Source: Suipraeoptans intestinalis
GTDB lineage: Bacteria > Bacillota > Clostridia > Lachnospirales > Lachnospiraceae
Reading direction: 5' to 3'
Assembly: GCF_009696485.1 (NCBI RefSeq)
Contig: NZ_VULY01000018.1
Location: 1,790,001-1,854,000, forward strand
DNA: 64,000 nucleotides
Positions 35,262 through 43,785 of the stretch are shown here, piece after piece (positions within the stretch are counted from its first letter, which is position 1; each line of letters begins with the position of its first letter). Both the position numbers and the translations under genes were made by a program. Below the pieces are notes generated by a model. It saw only the letters and a program-made list of their open reading frames with translations. It had not been told where the DNA came from and did no database searches.

Positions 35262-36425
35262 ATGCAAAATTTTGATTATTGTACGCCAACCAGATTGATT
35301 TTTGGGCAGGGAGTTGTAGAAAAACTTCCTGAAGTTATGAGCCAGTATGGGAAAAAGATTCTTTTTACTTATGGTGGTGGAAGCATCAAGAAGCTGGGAC
35401 TTTATGATAAGGTAAAGGAACTTCTCAAGGATTTTGAGATGGTTGAGCTTTCAGGGATTCAGCCGAATCCCAAGTATGATCCAAGTGTACTTGAGGGGGT
35501 TAAGCTTTGCAAGGAAAATGACGTGGATGTCATCCTTTCCGTTGGCGGAGGAAGTGTGCTGGACTGCTCCAAGGCTATAGCGGCCGGAGCAAAGTATGAT
35601 GGCGATCCGTGGGATTTGATTTCCTATAAGGCAAAGGCTCAGGCGGCGCTTCCGATCGTTGATATTATTACACTTGCAGCCACAGGAAGTGAATATGACC
35701 CGGGCGGAGTCATTTCAAGAACCGAAACCAACGACAAGATTGGATATATAGATCCGCTTCTTTATCCGGCAGTTTCTTTCCTTGACCCTACATATACATT
35801 TACAGTATCAAAGAAGCAGACGGCTGCAGGCTGTGCTGATGCCATGAATCATATCATGGAGCAGTACTTCTGTGAGGATTCGACATTTCTTAATGATGGA
35901 TTTATGGAAGCCGCTTTAAAAAGCCTTATGGCAAATACGAAGAAGTGTCTGGAAAATCCTGAGGATTATACTGCGAGAGCAGAGATGATGCTTTGCTGCA
36001 CATATGGATGCAACAGAATCTATTCTCTTGGCAACAGTCAGTCAGGATGGCCCTGCCATGGAATGGAGCATGCTCTTTCAGCTTACTATGACATCACGCA
36101 TGGGGAGGGACTTGCAATCATCACACCGAGATGGATGCAGCATATCCTAAGTGAAAAGACGGTAGGACGCTTTGTAAAATACGGTGTTAACGTATTTGGA
36201 ATCGATTCAAATCAGGACAAGTTTGCTATTGCAGAGCAGGCGATTGACGCAACATATCAGTTCTTTGCATCTATCAATATTCCTATGCATTTAAAGGAAG
36301 TAGGAATTGATGAAAGCCGTATAGATGAGATGGCTCATCATGTAGCAGAAAACGAAGGCCTTGAAAATGCGTGGGTTCCGCTTCTTGAGAAAGATATTGC
36401 AGATATTTTCAGAGCTTCCTTGTAA
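35262..36425 (+). CDS. Iron-containing alcohol dehydrogenase (BDH/YqhD-like)
   Basis: 387 aa, group III dehydrogenase. An N-terminal NAD(P)-binding part has VGGGSVLDCSKAIAAGA. Metal ligands lie in the C-terminal helical domain (AAGCADAMNHIMEQ, CHGMEHALSAYYDITHGEGLA). GGGS followed by LDCSK and the QPNPKYD segment place it near NADPH-dependent butanol dehydrogenase/YqhD-type aldehyde reductases. Its position behind a MerR regulator suggests aldehyde detoxification rather than bulk fermentation. RBS GAAGGAGGA. Confidence 0.93.
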   Translation: MQNFDYCTPTRLIFGQGVVEKLPEVMSQYGKKILFTYGGGSIKKLGLYDKVKELLKDFEMVELSGIQPNPKYDPSVLEGVKLCKENDVDVILSVGGGSVLDCSKAIAAGAKYDGDPWDLISYKAKAQAALPIVDIITLAATGSEYDPGGVISRTETNDKIGYIDPLLYPAVSFLDPTYTFTVSKKQTAAGCADAMNHIMEQYFCEDSTFLNDGFMEAALKSLMANTKKCLENPEDYTARAEMMLCCTYGCNRIYSLGNSQSGWPCHGMEHALSAYYDITHGEGLAIITPRWMQHILSEKTVGRFVKYGVNVFGIDSNQDKFAIAEQAIDATYQFFASINIPMHLKEVGIDESRIDEMAHHVAENEGLENAWVPLLEKDIADIFRASL

Positions 36426-36436
36426 ATAAAAAGCAT

Positions 36437-36661
36437 ATGGGAAAGAATATACGCTATAACTATTTCCTTCCCATGAACGATCCGGAGACCGTGCTCTTGA
36501 TCGATGCATGGGCAAGTCAGGAAGCAATAGATTTGCATCATGCTTCGCCTATGATACAGACGATAGCAGAGCTAAGAAAAAAATACGATCTCCATATGAA
36601 GGTTGAAAGATATGCAAGCACGGATACTCCGGAATCGGAGAAGCAATTTTTAAGGAAATAA
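36437..36661 (+). pseudogene. Antibiotic biosynthesis monooxygenase (ABM)-like protein, 5'-truncated
   Basis: The 74-residue product begins at the middle of an ABM/YgiN-type ferredoxin-like domain: IRYNYFLPMNDPETVLLIDAW, SQEAIDLHHASPMIQ and MKVERYAS match the second half, but the usual 25-35 N-terminal residues with the first beta strand and helix are missing. It begins 11 bp after the dehydrogenase stop with no Shine-Dalgarno sequence. A deletion joining the two genes is the simplest explanation. Full members are small oxidoreductases or quinol monooxygenases often found with such redox genes. Confidence 0.65.
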
Positions 36662-36663
36662 TA

Positions 36664-36768
36664 ATGTTAGCAGAAAAGGAGAATGACTTACAGCAAAAGT
36701 ATAGAGCCTTTCTGGCGGTCAACACACTTTATAAGATGATAGGAGGAACTGGAAATGAGCAGAGTTGA
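36664..36768 (+). other. Possible 34-codon ORF or gene remnant
   Basis: ATG 36664 opens MLAEKENDLQQKYRAF..., closing at TGA 36768, overlapping the start of the flavin reductase by 14 bp. The lack of a good ribosome-binding site and of recognisable homology suggests a remnant of a lost gene. Confidence 0.25.
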
Positions 36769-37306
36769 TTTTGGAGCAAAACCACTTATGTACCCACAGC
36801 CGGTGCTGATTATCGGAACCTATGATGAGAATGGGGTGCCGAATGCCATGAATGCGGCATGGGGAATTACCACTGATTTCAAGGAGGTTACTATCAGTCT
36901 TTCGGATCATAAGACTACGGATAATCTGAAAGCAACGAAAGCGTTCACTGTCAGCATGGCTACGGAAGATCAGGTAGTGCCTTGCGATTACGTTGGCTTG
37001 GAGTCTGGAAGAAAAGAACCCGATAAGTTTGCGAAAGCCGGTTTCCATGCAACAAAGAGCGTGTTTGTAGATGCGCCTCTGATCGATGAGCTTCCGCTTG
37101 CTATGGAATGTAAGGTAAAAAGCTTTGAGGACGGTATTCTTATTGGGGAGATTATAAATGTTTCTGCGGATGAGAGCGTAGTTACCGATGGCACCGTAGA
37201 CATTACAAAAGTGAGGCCGATCAGTTTTGATCCCTTTGGAAATGCTTACTTTGGAATCGGTTCAAAGGTGGGAAATGCTTTCAGGGATGGCAGGGCATTA
37301 AAGTAA
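36755..37306 (+). CDS. Flavin reductase-like FMN-binding protein
   Basis: 183 aa. Split-barrel flavin reductase fold: the N-terminal MYPQPVLIIGTYDENGVPNAMNAAW region, then ISLSDHKTTDNLKATKAFTVS and a C-terminal DGRALK. Binds FMN and uses NAD(P)H; members supply reduced flavin or reduce small electrophiles. RBS GGAGGAACTGGAA. Last intact gene of the MerR module. Confidence 0.9.
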   Translation: MSRVDFGAKPLMYPQPVLIIGTYDENGVPNAMNAAWGITTDFKEVTISLSDHKTTDNLKATKAFTVSMATEDQVVPCDYVGLESGRKEPDKFAKAGFHATKSVFVDAPLIDELPLAMECKVKSFEDGILIGEIINVSADESVVTDGTVDITKVRPISFDPFGNAYFGIGSKVGNAFRDGRALK

Positions 37307-37506
37307 ACGAAAAACAGCCTCATAATCGCTCTTACACAAAAAACCTTTGGCAGGAATAATTCTTTGAGGCATATTTGGGATTCATTCGAAAAGATAGTTA
37401 TTGTTGCCGGAACGGAAAAGCCTTGGAGAAATGAGGAGGGATATGTGATCATGGGGATGAAGTAGTTTCTCCGAAATGCCGATAATTTGGAATTTTAAAA
37501 TCAGTG

Positions 37507-37539
37507 GCATCTGCCTGAAATATGGCAGGTGCTATTTTT
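37507..37539 (+). terminator. Terminator after the MerR redox module
   Basis: GCATCTGCC (37507-37515), 8-nt loop, GGCAGGTGC (37524-37532, one G-U pair), then TATTTTT. Confidence 0.8.
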
Positions 37540-37559
37540 GTATGAACACTCCAGATAGA

Positions 37560-37588
37560 TTGTAAAAACAGAGTCGCTATGTTATAAT
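37560..37588 (+). promoter_or_regulatory. Sigma-A promoter upstream of ychF
   Basis: TTGTAA (37560-37565), 17 bp, TATAAT (37583-37588). It predicts a transcript with a leader of about 200 nt before ychF. Confidence 0.75.
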
Positions 37589-37637
37589 ACGTTGTCGTAT
37601 TGGACTTTTTCTAAAAGACAAAAGGGGTTCGACAGAC

Positions 37638-37721
37638 ATGCATATGCTTACACATGAATCACTGGTAAATGCAGCACGCCAATTTCAGCAGATTACGCCA
37701 CCAGTTACAAAAAGGGTGTAA
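37638..37721 (+). CDS. Possible 27-aa leader peptide ORF
   Basis: ATG 37638 to TAA 37721 encodes MHMLTHESLVNAARQFQQ plus nine residues, within the leader of the ychF transcript. AAGGGG lies about 11 bases upstream. No known relative recognised. Confidence 0.25.
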   Translation: MHMLTHESLVNAARQFQQITPPVTKRV

Positions 37722-37796
37722 AAAGGGTGCAATAAAAATATATAGAAAGGCGAAAATCTCGGTAAATCAAGGATTTTCGGACAGGTAAATACAAAA

Positions 37797-38897
37797 ATGA
37801 AATTAGGAATCGTAGGACTGCCAAATGTGGGAAAAAGCACGTTGTTTAATTCTCTGACGAAGGCGGGTGCGGAATCTGCCAACTATCCTTTTTGTACCAT
37901 AGATCCGAATGTAGGGGTGGTAACCGTTCCGGATGAACGTCTGGAGGTTTTGGGGGAGATGTATCACACCAAAAAGATTGTTCCTGCCGCAATTGAATTT
38001 GTGGATATTGCAGGGCTGGTGAAGGGAGCGTCCAAAGGAGAAGGACTGGGGAACCAGTTTCTGGCAAACATCCGGGAGGTGGACGCCATCGTACATGTGG
38101 TCCGCTGTTTTGAGGATGACAATATTGTCCATGTAGACGGAAGCGTTCAGCCGCTCCGGGATATTGAGACCATCAATCTGGAGCTGCTTTTTTCGGATCT
38201 GGAGATTCTGGAGCGAAGGATCGCAAAGACTGCCAAGTCGGCAAGAAACGACAAGGGGGCAGCCAAAGAGCTGGCGCTTTTGGAGAAGATAAAAGCACAT
38301 CTGGAGGAAAACCAGATGGCCAAGACGTTTTCCGGTTTTGAGGATGAGGAGGAAGAATCCTGGTTTTCCAGTTATAACCTGTTGACAGGAAAGCCGGTGA
38401 TCTACGCAGCCAACGTCTCCGAGGAAGAACTGGCGGATGATGGAAATGGCAACGAGAAAGTCCAGGCAGTGCGGGAATATGCAAAGACAGAGCACAGTGA
38501 GGTGTTTGTGGTATGTGCGCAGATCGAGCAGGAGATTGCCGAGCTGGACGAAGAAGAGAAAAAGATGTTCCTGGAGGATCTGGGACTGGAGGCTTCCGGA
38601 CTGGAAAAGCTGATCCAGGCAAGCTACCGCCTTTTGGGATTGATCAGCTACCTGACGGCAGGAGAGCCGGAAGTACGGGCATGGACGATCACGAAGGGGA
38701 TGAAGGCTCCTCAGGCGGCCGGAAAGATCCATTCGGATTTTGAGAGAGGATTCATCCGTGCAGAGGTGGTTTCTTACGAAGATCTGATGGCATCGGGAAC
38801 CTATGCGGCAGCCAAGGAGAAAGGGCTGGTCCGCCTGGAGGGGAAAGAGTACGTTGTGAAAGACGGAGACATTATGCTGTTCCGCTTTAATGTGTAG
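37797..38897 (+). CDS. ychF: Redox-regulated ATPase/GTPase YchF (OLA1 family)
   Basis: 366 aa, the universal Obg-like ATPase. G1 motif GLPNVGKST (7-15), [14 protein letters not shown], coiled-coil insertion (about 130-200), NVSEEE in place of the usual NKxD-type specificity motif (adenine preference), and a C-terminal TGS domain ([20 protein letters not shown]). Ribosome-associated; influences translation and redox response. Confidence 0.96.
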   Translation: MKLGIVGLPNVGKSTLFNSLTKAGAESANYPFCTIDPNVGVVTVPDERLEVLGEMYHTKKIVPAAIEFVDIAGLVKGASKGEGLGNQFLANIREVDAIVHVVRCFEDDNIVHVDGSVQPLRDIETINLELLFSDLEILERRIAKTAKSARNDKGAAKELALLEKIKAHLEENQMAKTFSGFEDEEEESWFSSYNLLTGKPVIYAANVSEEELADDGNGNEKVQAVREYAKTEHSEVFVVCAQIEQEIAELDEEEKKMFLEDLGLEASGLEKLIQASYRLLGLISYLTAGEPEVRAWTITKGMKAPQAAGKIHSDFERGFIRAEVVSYEDLMASGTYAAAKEKGLVRLEGKEYVVKDGDIMLFRFNV

Positions 38898-39059
38898 AAA
38901 AGCCGGCAGAGGGAAACCCGAAGTGTCCGGTCTGTATCGTAACCCCGACAGAGGAAGGCGCTGAAGCTTTCATCCTGCCTGCAGATGATGCAAAGCAAGG
39001 GACCGGAGATCCCGTCTGTAGTTGCGATATAGAAAGAAGAAAGACAGAGGTTGGAATAT

Positions 39060-39974
39060 ATGGAAAACAGTATTGCATTTCCCAATCTGGGGATTTTGCT
39101 GAAATCGGTGGGCAGCCACATTTCCATCAGAGGATTTGAGATCGCTTATTACGGAATCCTGATCGGAATCGGGATTTTTGCAGGGATCCTGATTGCCGTA
39201 AGAGAAGCAAAGCGATCCGGGCAGGATCCGGAGATGATCTACGATCTGGCTGTCTATGGAGTGATCTGTTCCATTGTGGGAGCGAGGATCTATTATGTGG
39301 CGTTTTCCTGGGAGGACTATAAGGGAGATCTTTTGAGCATCCTGAATATCCGCCAGGGGGGACTGGCCATCTATGGCGGGATCATAGGGGCGGTACTGAC
39401 TATTTTTGTGTATAGCCGGATCAAAAAACTGTCCCCCTTCATTCTTTTGGATCTGGTGGCTCCGGGACTTGCCGCAGGGCAGATGATCGGACGTTGGGGG
39501 AATTTTTTTAACAGAGAAGCATTTGGGGAATACACGAACAACCTGTTTGCCATGCGGCTTCCTCTTGCAGCGGTAAGGAGCGGTGATGTGACGGAGATGA
39601 TGCGCCGACACCTTACGGAGGCAGACGGAATTTCCTTTATTCAGGTGCACCCTACATTTTTTTACGAATCCTGCTGGTGTCTGCTGCTTCTTTTGTGTTT
39701 ACTCTGGTATAGTAGAAAAAAAAGATTTGACGGAGAAATCTTCCTTTTCTATCTGCTGGGATATGGTGCCGGAAGGGTCTGGATCGAGGGGCTGCGGACA
39801 GACCAGCTGAGATGGCCGGGCACAGACATTGCAGTGTCTCAGGTACTGGCAATCATCCTGATCCTTCTGTCTGCCGGATGGATCTGTAGCAAACGAAACC
39901 GCTTGACAAAAGGAAACAAATCGGCTACCATTTCTAAAACAGTAAAAGACACAGGCGAAGAAGAGAACAAGTAG
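39060..39974 (+). CDS. lgt: Prolipoprotein diacylglyceryl transferase
   Basis: 304 aa polytopic membrane enzyme that transfers diacylglycerol from phosphatidylglycerol to the lipobox cysteine of prolipoproteins, including the three lipoproteins in this window. Seven hydrophobic segments; the Lgt signature GRWGNFFNREAFG is present at about 148-160, with FEIAYYGILIGIG near the N-terminus. ATG 39060 has AGAGG nine bases upstream; a TTG at 39051 is in frame. The 3' end carries the promoter of the tyrS leader. Confidence 0.94.
   Translation: MENSIAFPNLGILLKSVGSHISIRGFEIAYYGILIGIGIFAGILIAVREAKRSGQDPEMIYDLAVYGVICSIVGARIYYVAFSWEDYKGDLLSILNIRQGGLAIYGGIIGAVLTIFVYSRIKKLSPFILLDLVAPGLAAGQMIGRWGNFFNREAFGEYTNNLFAMRLPLAAVRSGDVTEMMRRHLTEADGISFIQVHPTFFYESCWCLLLLLCLLWYSRKKRFDGEIFLFYLLGYGAGRVWIEGLRTDQLRWPGTDIAVSQVLAIILILLSAGWICSKRNRLTKGNKSATISKTVKDTGEEENK
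39903..39931 (+). promoter_or_regulatory. Promoter for the tyrS T-box transcript, inside lgt
   Basis: TTGACA (39903-39908), 17 bp, TACCAT (39926-39931). It lies in the last codons of lgt and would start the T-box leader near 39938. Confidence 0.6.
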
Positions 39975-39984
39975 CAAAGCTGAC

Positions 39985-40203
39985 ACCCCAACAGAGAGCT
40001 GCCGGCCGGTGAGAGGCGCGGGAAGGACGGTTTTGTGAATACATCTTGGAGCCCTGCACCGAAGTACAGTAGGCTGCAGCGCAGACATGCGTTATCATGT
40101 GGGACTGATATTATGCGTCCATGAGGCCGGCTTTGTCGGCGAATAAAGGTGGTACCACGGGAGTTTCTCGTCCTTATCTTCGGATAGGGACGTTTTTTTA
40201 TTT
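39985..40203 (+). promoter_or_regulatory. T-box riboswitch, tyrosine-specific
   Basis: The conserved T-box AAGGTGGTACCACGG (40146-40160) and the downstream terminator identify a tRNA-sensing leader. A TAC tyrosine codon in GAAGTACAGTAGG (TAC at 40065-40067) is the likely specifier, consistent with tyrS downstream. Uncharged tRNA-Tyr should pair with the specifier and the TGG bulge, allowing antitermination. The 5' boundary is approximate. Confidence 0.93.
40169..40203 (+). terminator. T-box terminator hairpin
   Basis: CGTCCTTATC (40169-40178), TTCG tetraloop, GATAGGGACG (40183-40192), then T7ATTTT. Competes with the antiterminator formed by the T-box. Confidence 0.9.
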
Positions 40204-40481
40204 TACAGAAAGTTGTGTTTCGTGAAATAAAGGATGCTCCGGCAGGATCCTGCTGCACTGATATGAAAATATGCACAAAACGTTTTGCCGCAGGCGGAGC
40301 GTTCTGCGAGGCGGGATTTTTGGTGAAAAAAGAAACTGTCGGAAGTCGGCTTGGCGCCAGAACAGATGGAAGGGCAGAAAGCCTGAAAAAACTTATGCCC
40401 AGGGAGAACACAGGAAGAGCCGAAAAAGAGAAACAGGAAAACGAAGAAACAAAAAAGGGAAAAGGATAGAGGAGGAAAAAC
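40204..40481 (+). other. Unusually long spacer between T-box terminator and tyrS
   Basis: About 278 bp, A-rich toward the 3' end. A frame opening with GTG 40215 (84 codons) lacks a ribosome-binding site and family features and is not accepted. The last bases carry GAGGAGG for tyrS. Confidence 0.5.
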
Positions 40482-41705
40482 ATGGGTATTTATGAAGAAT
40501 TACAGGAACGAGGACTGATCGCACAGGTAACGGATGAAGAAGAAATCAGAGAGCTGGTCAATGCAGGGAAAGCTACTTTTTATATTGGCTTTGACCCGAC
40601 GGCAGACAGTCTTCACGTAGGGCATTTTATGGCGCTTTGTTTGATGAAACGGCTGCAGGAGGCAGGGAATAAGCCGATCGCCCTGATCGGAGGCGGAACC
40701 GGCTATATCGGAGATCCGTCGGGACGTACCGATATGAGAAGCATGATGACGCCGGAGATCATCGAACACAACTGCAACTGTTTTAAAGAGCAGATGAGTA
40801 AATTCATTGACTTTTCCGAGGGAAAAGCACTCATGGTCAACAATGCCGACTGGCTTTTGGACCTGAATTATGTGGAAATGCTGAGAGAGGTGGGGCCTCA
40901 TTTTTCTGTAAACCGGATGCTGACGGCGGAATGCTACAAGCAGAGAATGGAAAAAGGGTTAAGCTTCCTGGAGTTTAACTACATGATCATGCAGAGCTAT
41001 GATTTTTACAGACTGTTTTGTGATTACGGATGTAATCTCCAATTTGGAGGAGACGACCAGTGGAGCAATATGCTGGGAGGGACGGAATTGATCCGCCGGA
41101 AGCTGGGAAAGAATGCGGCAGCTATGACTATCACGCTTTTACTGAATTCAGAAGGAAAGAAAATGGGCAAGACCCAGAGCGGTGCCGTATGGCTGGATCC
41201 CAATAAGACTTCTCCCTTTGAGTTTTACCAGTACTGGAGGAATGTGGCGGATGCAGATGTATTGAAATGTATCCGAATGCTGACCTTCCTTCCCTTGGAA
41301 GAGATCCGCCAGATGGAGACCTGGGAGGGAGCAAGACTGAACGAGGCAAAAGAAATCCTTGCCTTTGAGCTGACAAAGCTGGTGCATGGGGAAGAAGAGG
41401 CAAAAAAAGCGCAGGAGGCAGCAAAAGCCCTGTTTAGCCAGGGGGCGGCCGCCGACATGCCCAAAACAGAGCTGACAGCAGAAGATCTGTCAGAAGGGAA
41501 AGCGGATATTCTGACGATCCTTGTAAAAAGCGGACTGGTACCGTCAAAGTCAGAAGCCAGAAGGGCTGTGCAGCAGGGGGGAGTATCTGTTGACGGAGAA
41601 AAGGTGGAAGATATCTACCGGACCTTTTCGGTGGAAGAACTGAAGGGAGAGGGATTTGTCCTGAAAAGAGGTAAGAAGAACTTCCGAAGAATCGTTTTGG
41701 CATAA
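40482..41705 (+). CDS. tyrS: Tyrosine--tRNA ligase
   Basis: Class I synthetase, 407 aa. HIGH-like HVGH at 45-48, tyrosine pocket ([20 protein letters not shown]), KMSKS-like KMGKT (227-231), and a C-terminal S4 RNA-binding domain (about 345-405). Regulated by the upstream T-box. RBS GAGGAGGAAAAAC. Confidence 0.97.
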   Translation: MGIYEELQERGLIAQVTDEEEIRELVNAGKATFYIGFDPTADSLHVGHFMALCLMKRLQEAGNKPIALIGGGTGYIGDPSGRTDMRSMMTPEIIEHNCNCFKEQMSKFIDFSEGKALMVNNADWLLDLNYVEMLREVGPHFSVNRMLTAECYKQRMEKGLSFLEFNYMIMQSYDFYRLFCDYGCNLQFGGDDQWSNMLGGTELIRRKLGKNAAAMTITLLLNSEGKKMGKTQSGAVWLDPNKTSPFEFYQYWRNVADADVLKCIRMLTFLPLEEIRQMETWEGARLNEAKEILAFELTKLVHGEEEAKKAQEAAKALFSQGAAADMPKTELTAEDLSEGKADILTILVKSGLVPSKSEARRAVQQGGVSVDGEKVEDIYRTFSVEELKGEGFVLKRGKKNFRRIVLA

Positions 41706-41762
41706 CGATTTCGCAAAGAAAATCGCAAGATATGGGCGGAAGGTACGAAGGTAAATTTTTTC

Positions 41763-41791
41763 TTGAAGAATCATTAGATTTCTTGTATAAT
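41763..41791 (+). promoter_or_regulatory. Promoter of the YehR-like lipoprotein gene
   Basis: TTGAAG (41763-41768), 17 bp, TATAAT (41786-41791) preceded by TTG. Confidence 0.75.
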
Positions 41792-41842
41792 ATAAAAGAT
41801 ATAGAATGTTGGGGGGATACCCAAACAGGTAGGAGGAAAAAT

Positions 41843-42304
41843 ATGAAAAAAATCGTAAGTATTGTAGCAGTGGTTTGCCTTGCATTGGGCCTGGCTGCGT
41901 GTGGAGCAAAAGTAAAAGAAGAAAAGGGAGTAGCCGTTCTGACCATGGAACAGGAAGCCCTGAAAACAACCATGACTCTGGATGCAAAAGGGGATACGGT
42001 AACAAGGATCACACAGGATTCTGTGATTTCAACAGCAAACCTGACGGAAGAACAGATCCAGATGGTACTGACAGCTTCCGAACAGGCAAAGAGCAGCTAT
42101 GCAGAGATTAAGGGAATTGAATATTCTCTGGAGCAGAAGGACGGCGAGATCGTAGAGAAGATCGTGATTCCGACAGATAAGGACACGTTGCAGGCAGTTA
42201 TCAAGGCGGGGCTTCTGCCAGTGACAGACAGCAAAGCAGAGAAATTGTCTGTAAAAGAAACGAAAAAGGCGCTGGAAGCGGCCGGATGGAAAGTTGAAAA
42301 ATAA
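41843..42304 (+). CDS. YehR-like lipoprotein (DUF1307)
   Basis: 153 aa. Signal peptide with lipobox LGLAAC (Cys20), then a compact alpha/beta domain (VAVLTMEQEALKTTMTLDAK, TEEQIQMVLTASEQA, ALEAAGWKVEK) of the kind found in YehR. Function unknown. It has its own promoter, an AGGAGG ribosome-binding site and its own terminator, so it is a monocistron. Confidence 0.82.
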   Translation: MKKIVSIVAVVCLALGLAACGAKVKEEKGVAVLTMEQEALKTTMTLDAKGDTVTRITQDSVISTANLTEEQIQMVLTASEQAKSSYAEIKGIEYSLEQKDGEIVEKIVIPTDKDTLQAVIKAGLLPVTDSKAEKLSVKETKKALEAAGWKVEK

Positions 42305-42313
42305 GAGGACATC

Positions 42314-42347
42314 AGGGAGTCAGGCTTTTGAGCAGGGCTCCCTTTTT
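42314..42347 (+). terminator. Terminator after the lipoprotein gene
   Basis: AGGGAGTC (42314-42321) pairs with GGCTCCCT (42336-42343), followed by T5. Confidence 0.75.
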
Positions 42348-42444
42348 GCGTGTACCGGAGAGACGAGGCAGAAAAAATCTCTGTAAAGTGAGGGGATATG
42401 CAAAGAAATCTACGGAAAATGTATAAAGAAAATCTGCAAAAATC

Positions 42445-42473
42445 TTGACAATGAACAAATCCTATAATATACT
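42445..42473 (+). promoter_or_regulatory. Promoter of the rplM-rpsI operon
   Basis: TTGACA (42445-42450), 17 bp, TATACT (42468-42473). The closer TATAAT at 42463 would leave only 12 bp and is not used. A leader of about 100 nt follows, with a possible fold (GAAGCCAAAGCCCCGG...) where Firmicutes often have an L13 leader; its identity is not established. Confidence 0.75.
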
Positions 42474-42581
42474 GAATCGGTATGACGAAATAGGAAACAG
42501 CACGAAGCCAAAGCCCCGGAGTCTTGCTGATTTCAATAAGTATGGATTAGAAAACATGAATGATTCACAGGAGGTACACCA

Positions 42582-43010
42582 ATGAAAACTTATATGGCAA
42601 ATCCAGATAAGATTGAAAGAAAATGGTATGTAGTGGACGCTACGGGACATACATTAGGACGCTTGGCATCGGAAGTAGCAAAAGTGCTTAGAGGAAAAAA
42701 CAAACCGGAATTTACCCCGCACGTAGACACAGGTGATTACGTGATCGTAGTAAATGCTGAAAAGATCCAGGTAACAGGAAAGAAACTGAACCAGAAGATC
42801 TACTATCATCACTCAGACTATGTGGGAGGAATGAAAGAGACTACATTGGCAGAGATGATGGCAAAGAAGCCGGAAAAGGTAATTGAATTGGCAGTGAAGG
42901 GTATGCTTCCAAAAGGACCTTTGGGAAGAGCGATGATAAAGAAGCTTCATGTATATGCGGGAGCAGAGCATGCACAGCAGGCGCAGAAACCAGAAGAGTT
43001 GAAATTTTAA
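42582..43010 (+). CDS. rplM: 50S ribosomal protein L13
   Basis: 142 aa, full length. Conserved [19 protein letters not shown] and [17 protein letters not shown], and MLPKGPLGR. Codon use is strongly biased, as for highly expressed genes. Co-transcribed with rpsI. Confidence 0.98.
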   Translation: MKTYMANPDKIERKWYVVDATGHTLGRLASEVAKVLRGKNKPEFTPHVDTGDYVIVVNAEKIQVTGKKLNQKIYYHHSDYVGGMKETTLAEMMAKKPEKVIELAVKGMLPKGPLGRAMIKKLHVYAGAEHAQQAQKPEELKF

Positions 43011-43037
43011 GGAAAAGGTTGAAGGGAGGATATTACA

Positions 43038-43430
43038 GTGGCTAACGCAAGATTTTACGGAACAGGAAGAAGAAAAAAATCAGTTGCAAGAGTATATTTA
43101 GTACCGGGAACTGGAAATATTACAATTAACAAGAGAAGCATTGATGAATATCTTGGATTAGAAACATTGAAGGTTGTAGTTCGTCAGCCGTTGACAGCAA
43201 CAGAGACAGAAGGCAAGTTTGATGTGATCGTCAATGTAAAGGGCGGCGGATACACAGGACAGGCAGGTGCGATCCGTCACGGTATCGCAAGAGCTTTGCT
43301 TCAGGCAGACGGAGATTACAGACCTGTACTGAAAAAAGCAGGCTATCTGACACGTGATCCGAGAATGAAAGAACGTAAGAAATACGGTCTCAAGGCAGCG
43401 AGACGTGCTCCACAGTTCAGCAAGCGTTAA
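43038..43430 (+). CDS. rpsI: 30S ribosomal protein S9
   Basis: 130 aa. GTG start at 43038 with GGGAGGA. Typical [18 protein letters not shown] start, [14 protein letters not shown] centre and the universal C-terminal SKR that reaches the P site. Second gene of the L13-S9 operon. Confidence 0.98.
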   Translation: MANARFYGTGRRKKSVARVYLVPGTGNITINKRSIDEYLGLETLKVVVRQPLTATETEGKFDVIVNVKGGGYTGQAGAIRHGIARALLQADGDYRPVLKKAGYLTRDPRMKERKKYGLKAARRAPQFSKR

Positions 43431-43448
43431 TCGAGACTTGGAAGACTT

Positions 43449-43486
43449 AAAAAACCCTGGAAAATCAACAGTTTCCAGGGTTTTTT
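43449..43486 (+). terminator. Strong terminator after rpsI
   Basis: AAAAAACCCTGGAAA (43449-43463) pairs perfectly with TTTCCAGGGTTTTTT (43472-43486). Confidence 0.92.
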
Positions 43487-43613
43487 CTTGCCCAAAAGTT
43501 CTGCTGTCATGTGTCATCATCTGTTGCTATTTGCAATTAAAATCGGTGTCAACAAGTGGAAAATTTATGAGGGTCGATTTTTGGTTGCGTCACAGACAAA
43601 AATAAGCCACCTG

Positions 43614-43721
43614 TTATACAGAAAACATTTCTTTTAATAACTGCCAAATATTATGGACAGTTAAGGTTCTTTCTTCCCTCTTGTCCAGCATCCTGTCCAG
43701 TTTTTTCATCCATAAGAACAT
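43614..43721 (-). CDS. Possible small ORF, 35 aa, downstream of the AAA ATPase
   Basis: Minus-strand frame from ATG 43721 (or ATG 43709, MKKLDRMLDKREERT) to TAA at 43614. Charged first half, then VHNIWQLLKEMFSV, an amphipathic helix. An AAAAGGAAA stands about ten bases before the first ATG. It lies 65 bp after the ATPase stop and otherwise fills the 355-bp gap 43431-43785, in which nothing else was seen beyond the rpsI terminator. Could be a remnant of a larger gene. Confidence 0.3.
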   Translation of the reverse strand: MFLWMKKLDRMLDKREERTLTVHNIWQLLKEMFSV

Positions 43722-43785
43722 CAGCGTCTGTTTCCTTTTTTGCTTGCATTTTTTGTCATCCTAAAAAACACTGCCTCGTATTGTT

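Larger units (their letters stand above)
37307..37796 (+). other. 490-bp region with decayed coding sequence, terminator and promoter
   Basis: No convincing full gene. The frame of the flavin reductase stays open for about 50 codons past its stop (to TAG near 37465, ending ...EEGYVIMGMK), which looks like a 3' gene remnant or chance. It is followed by a terminator (37507), a promoter (37560), a 27-aa ORF (37638) and a CGAAAATC/GATTTTCG hairpin (37751-37779) directly before ychF that could act as an attenuator or leader structure. Confidence 0.5.

Noticed and set aside
40215-40469. 84-codon frame between T-box and tyrS
   Set aside because: No ribosome-binding site, GTG start, Lys/Glu-rich tail from A-rich DNA, no homology recognised.
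42463-42468. TATAAT as the -10 for rplM
   Set aside because: Only 12 bp from the TTGACA; TATACT at 42468 gives the proper 17-bp spacing.
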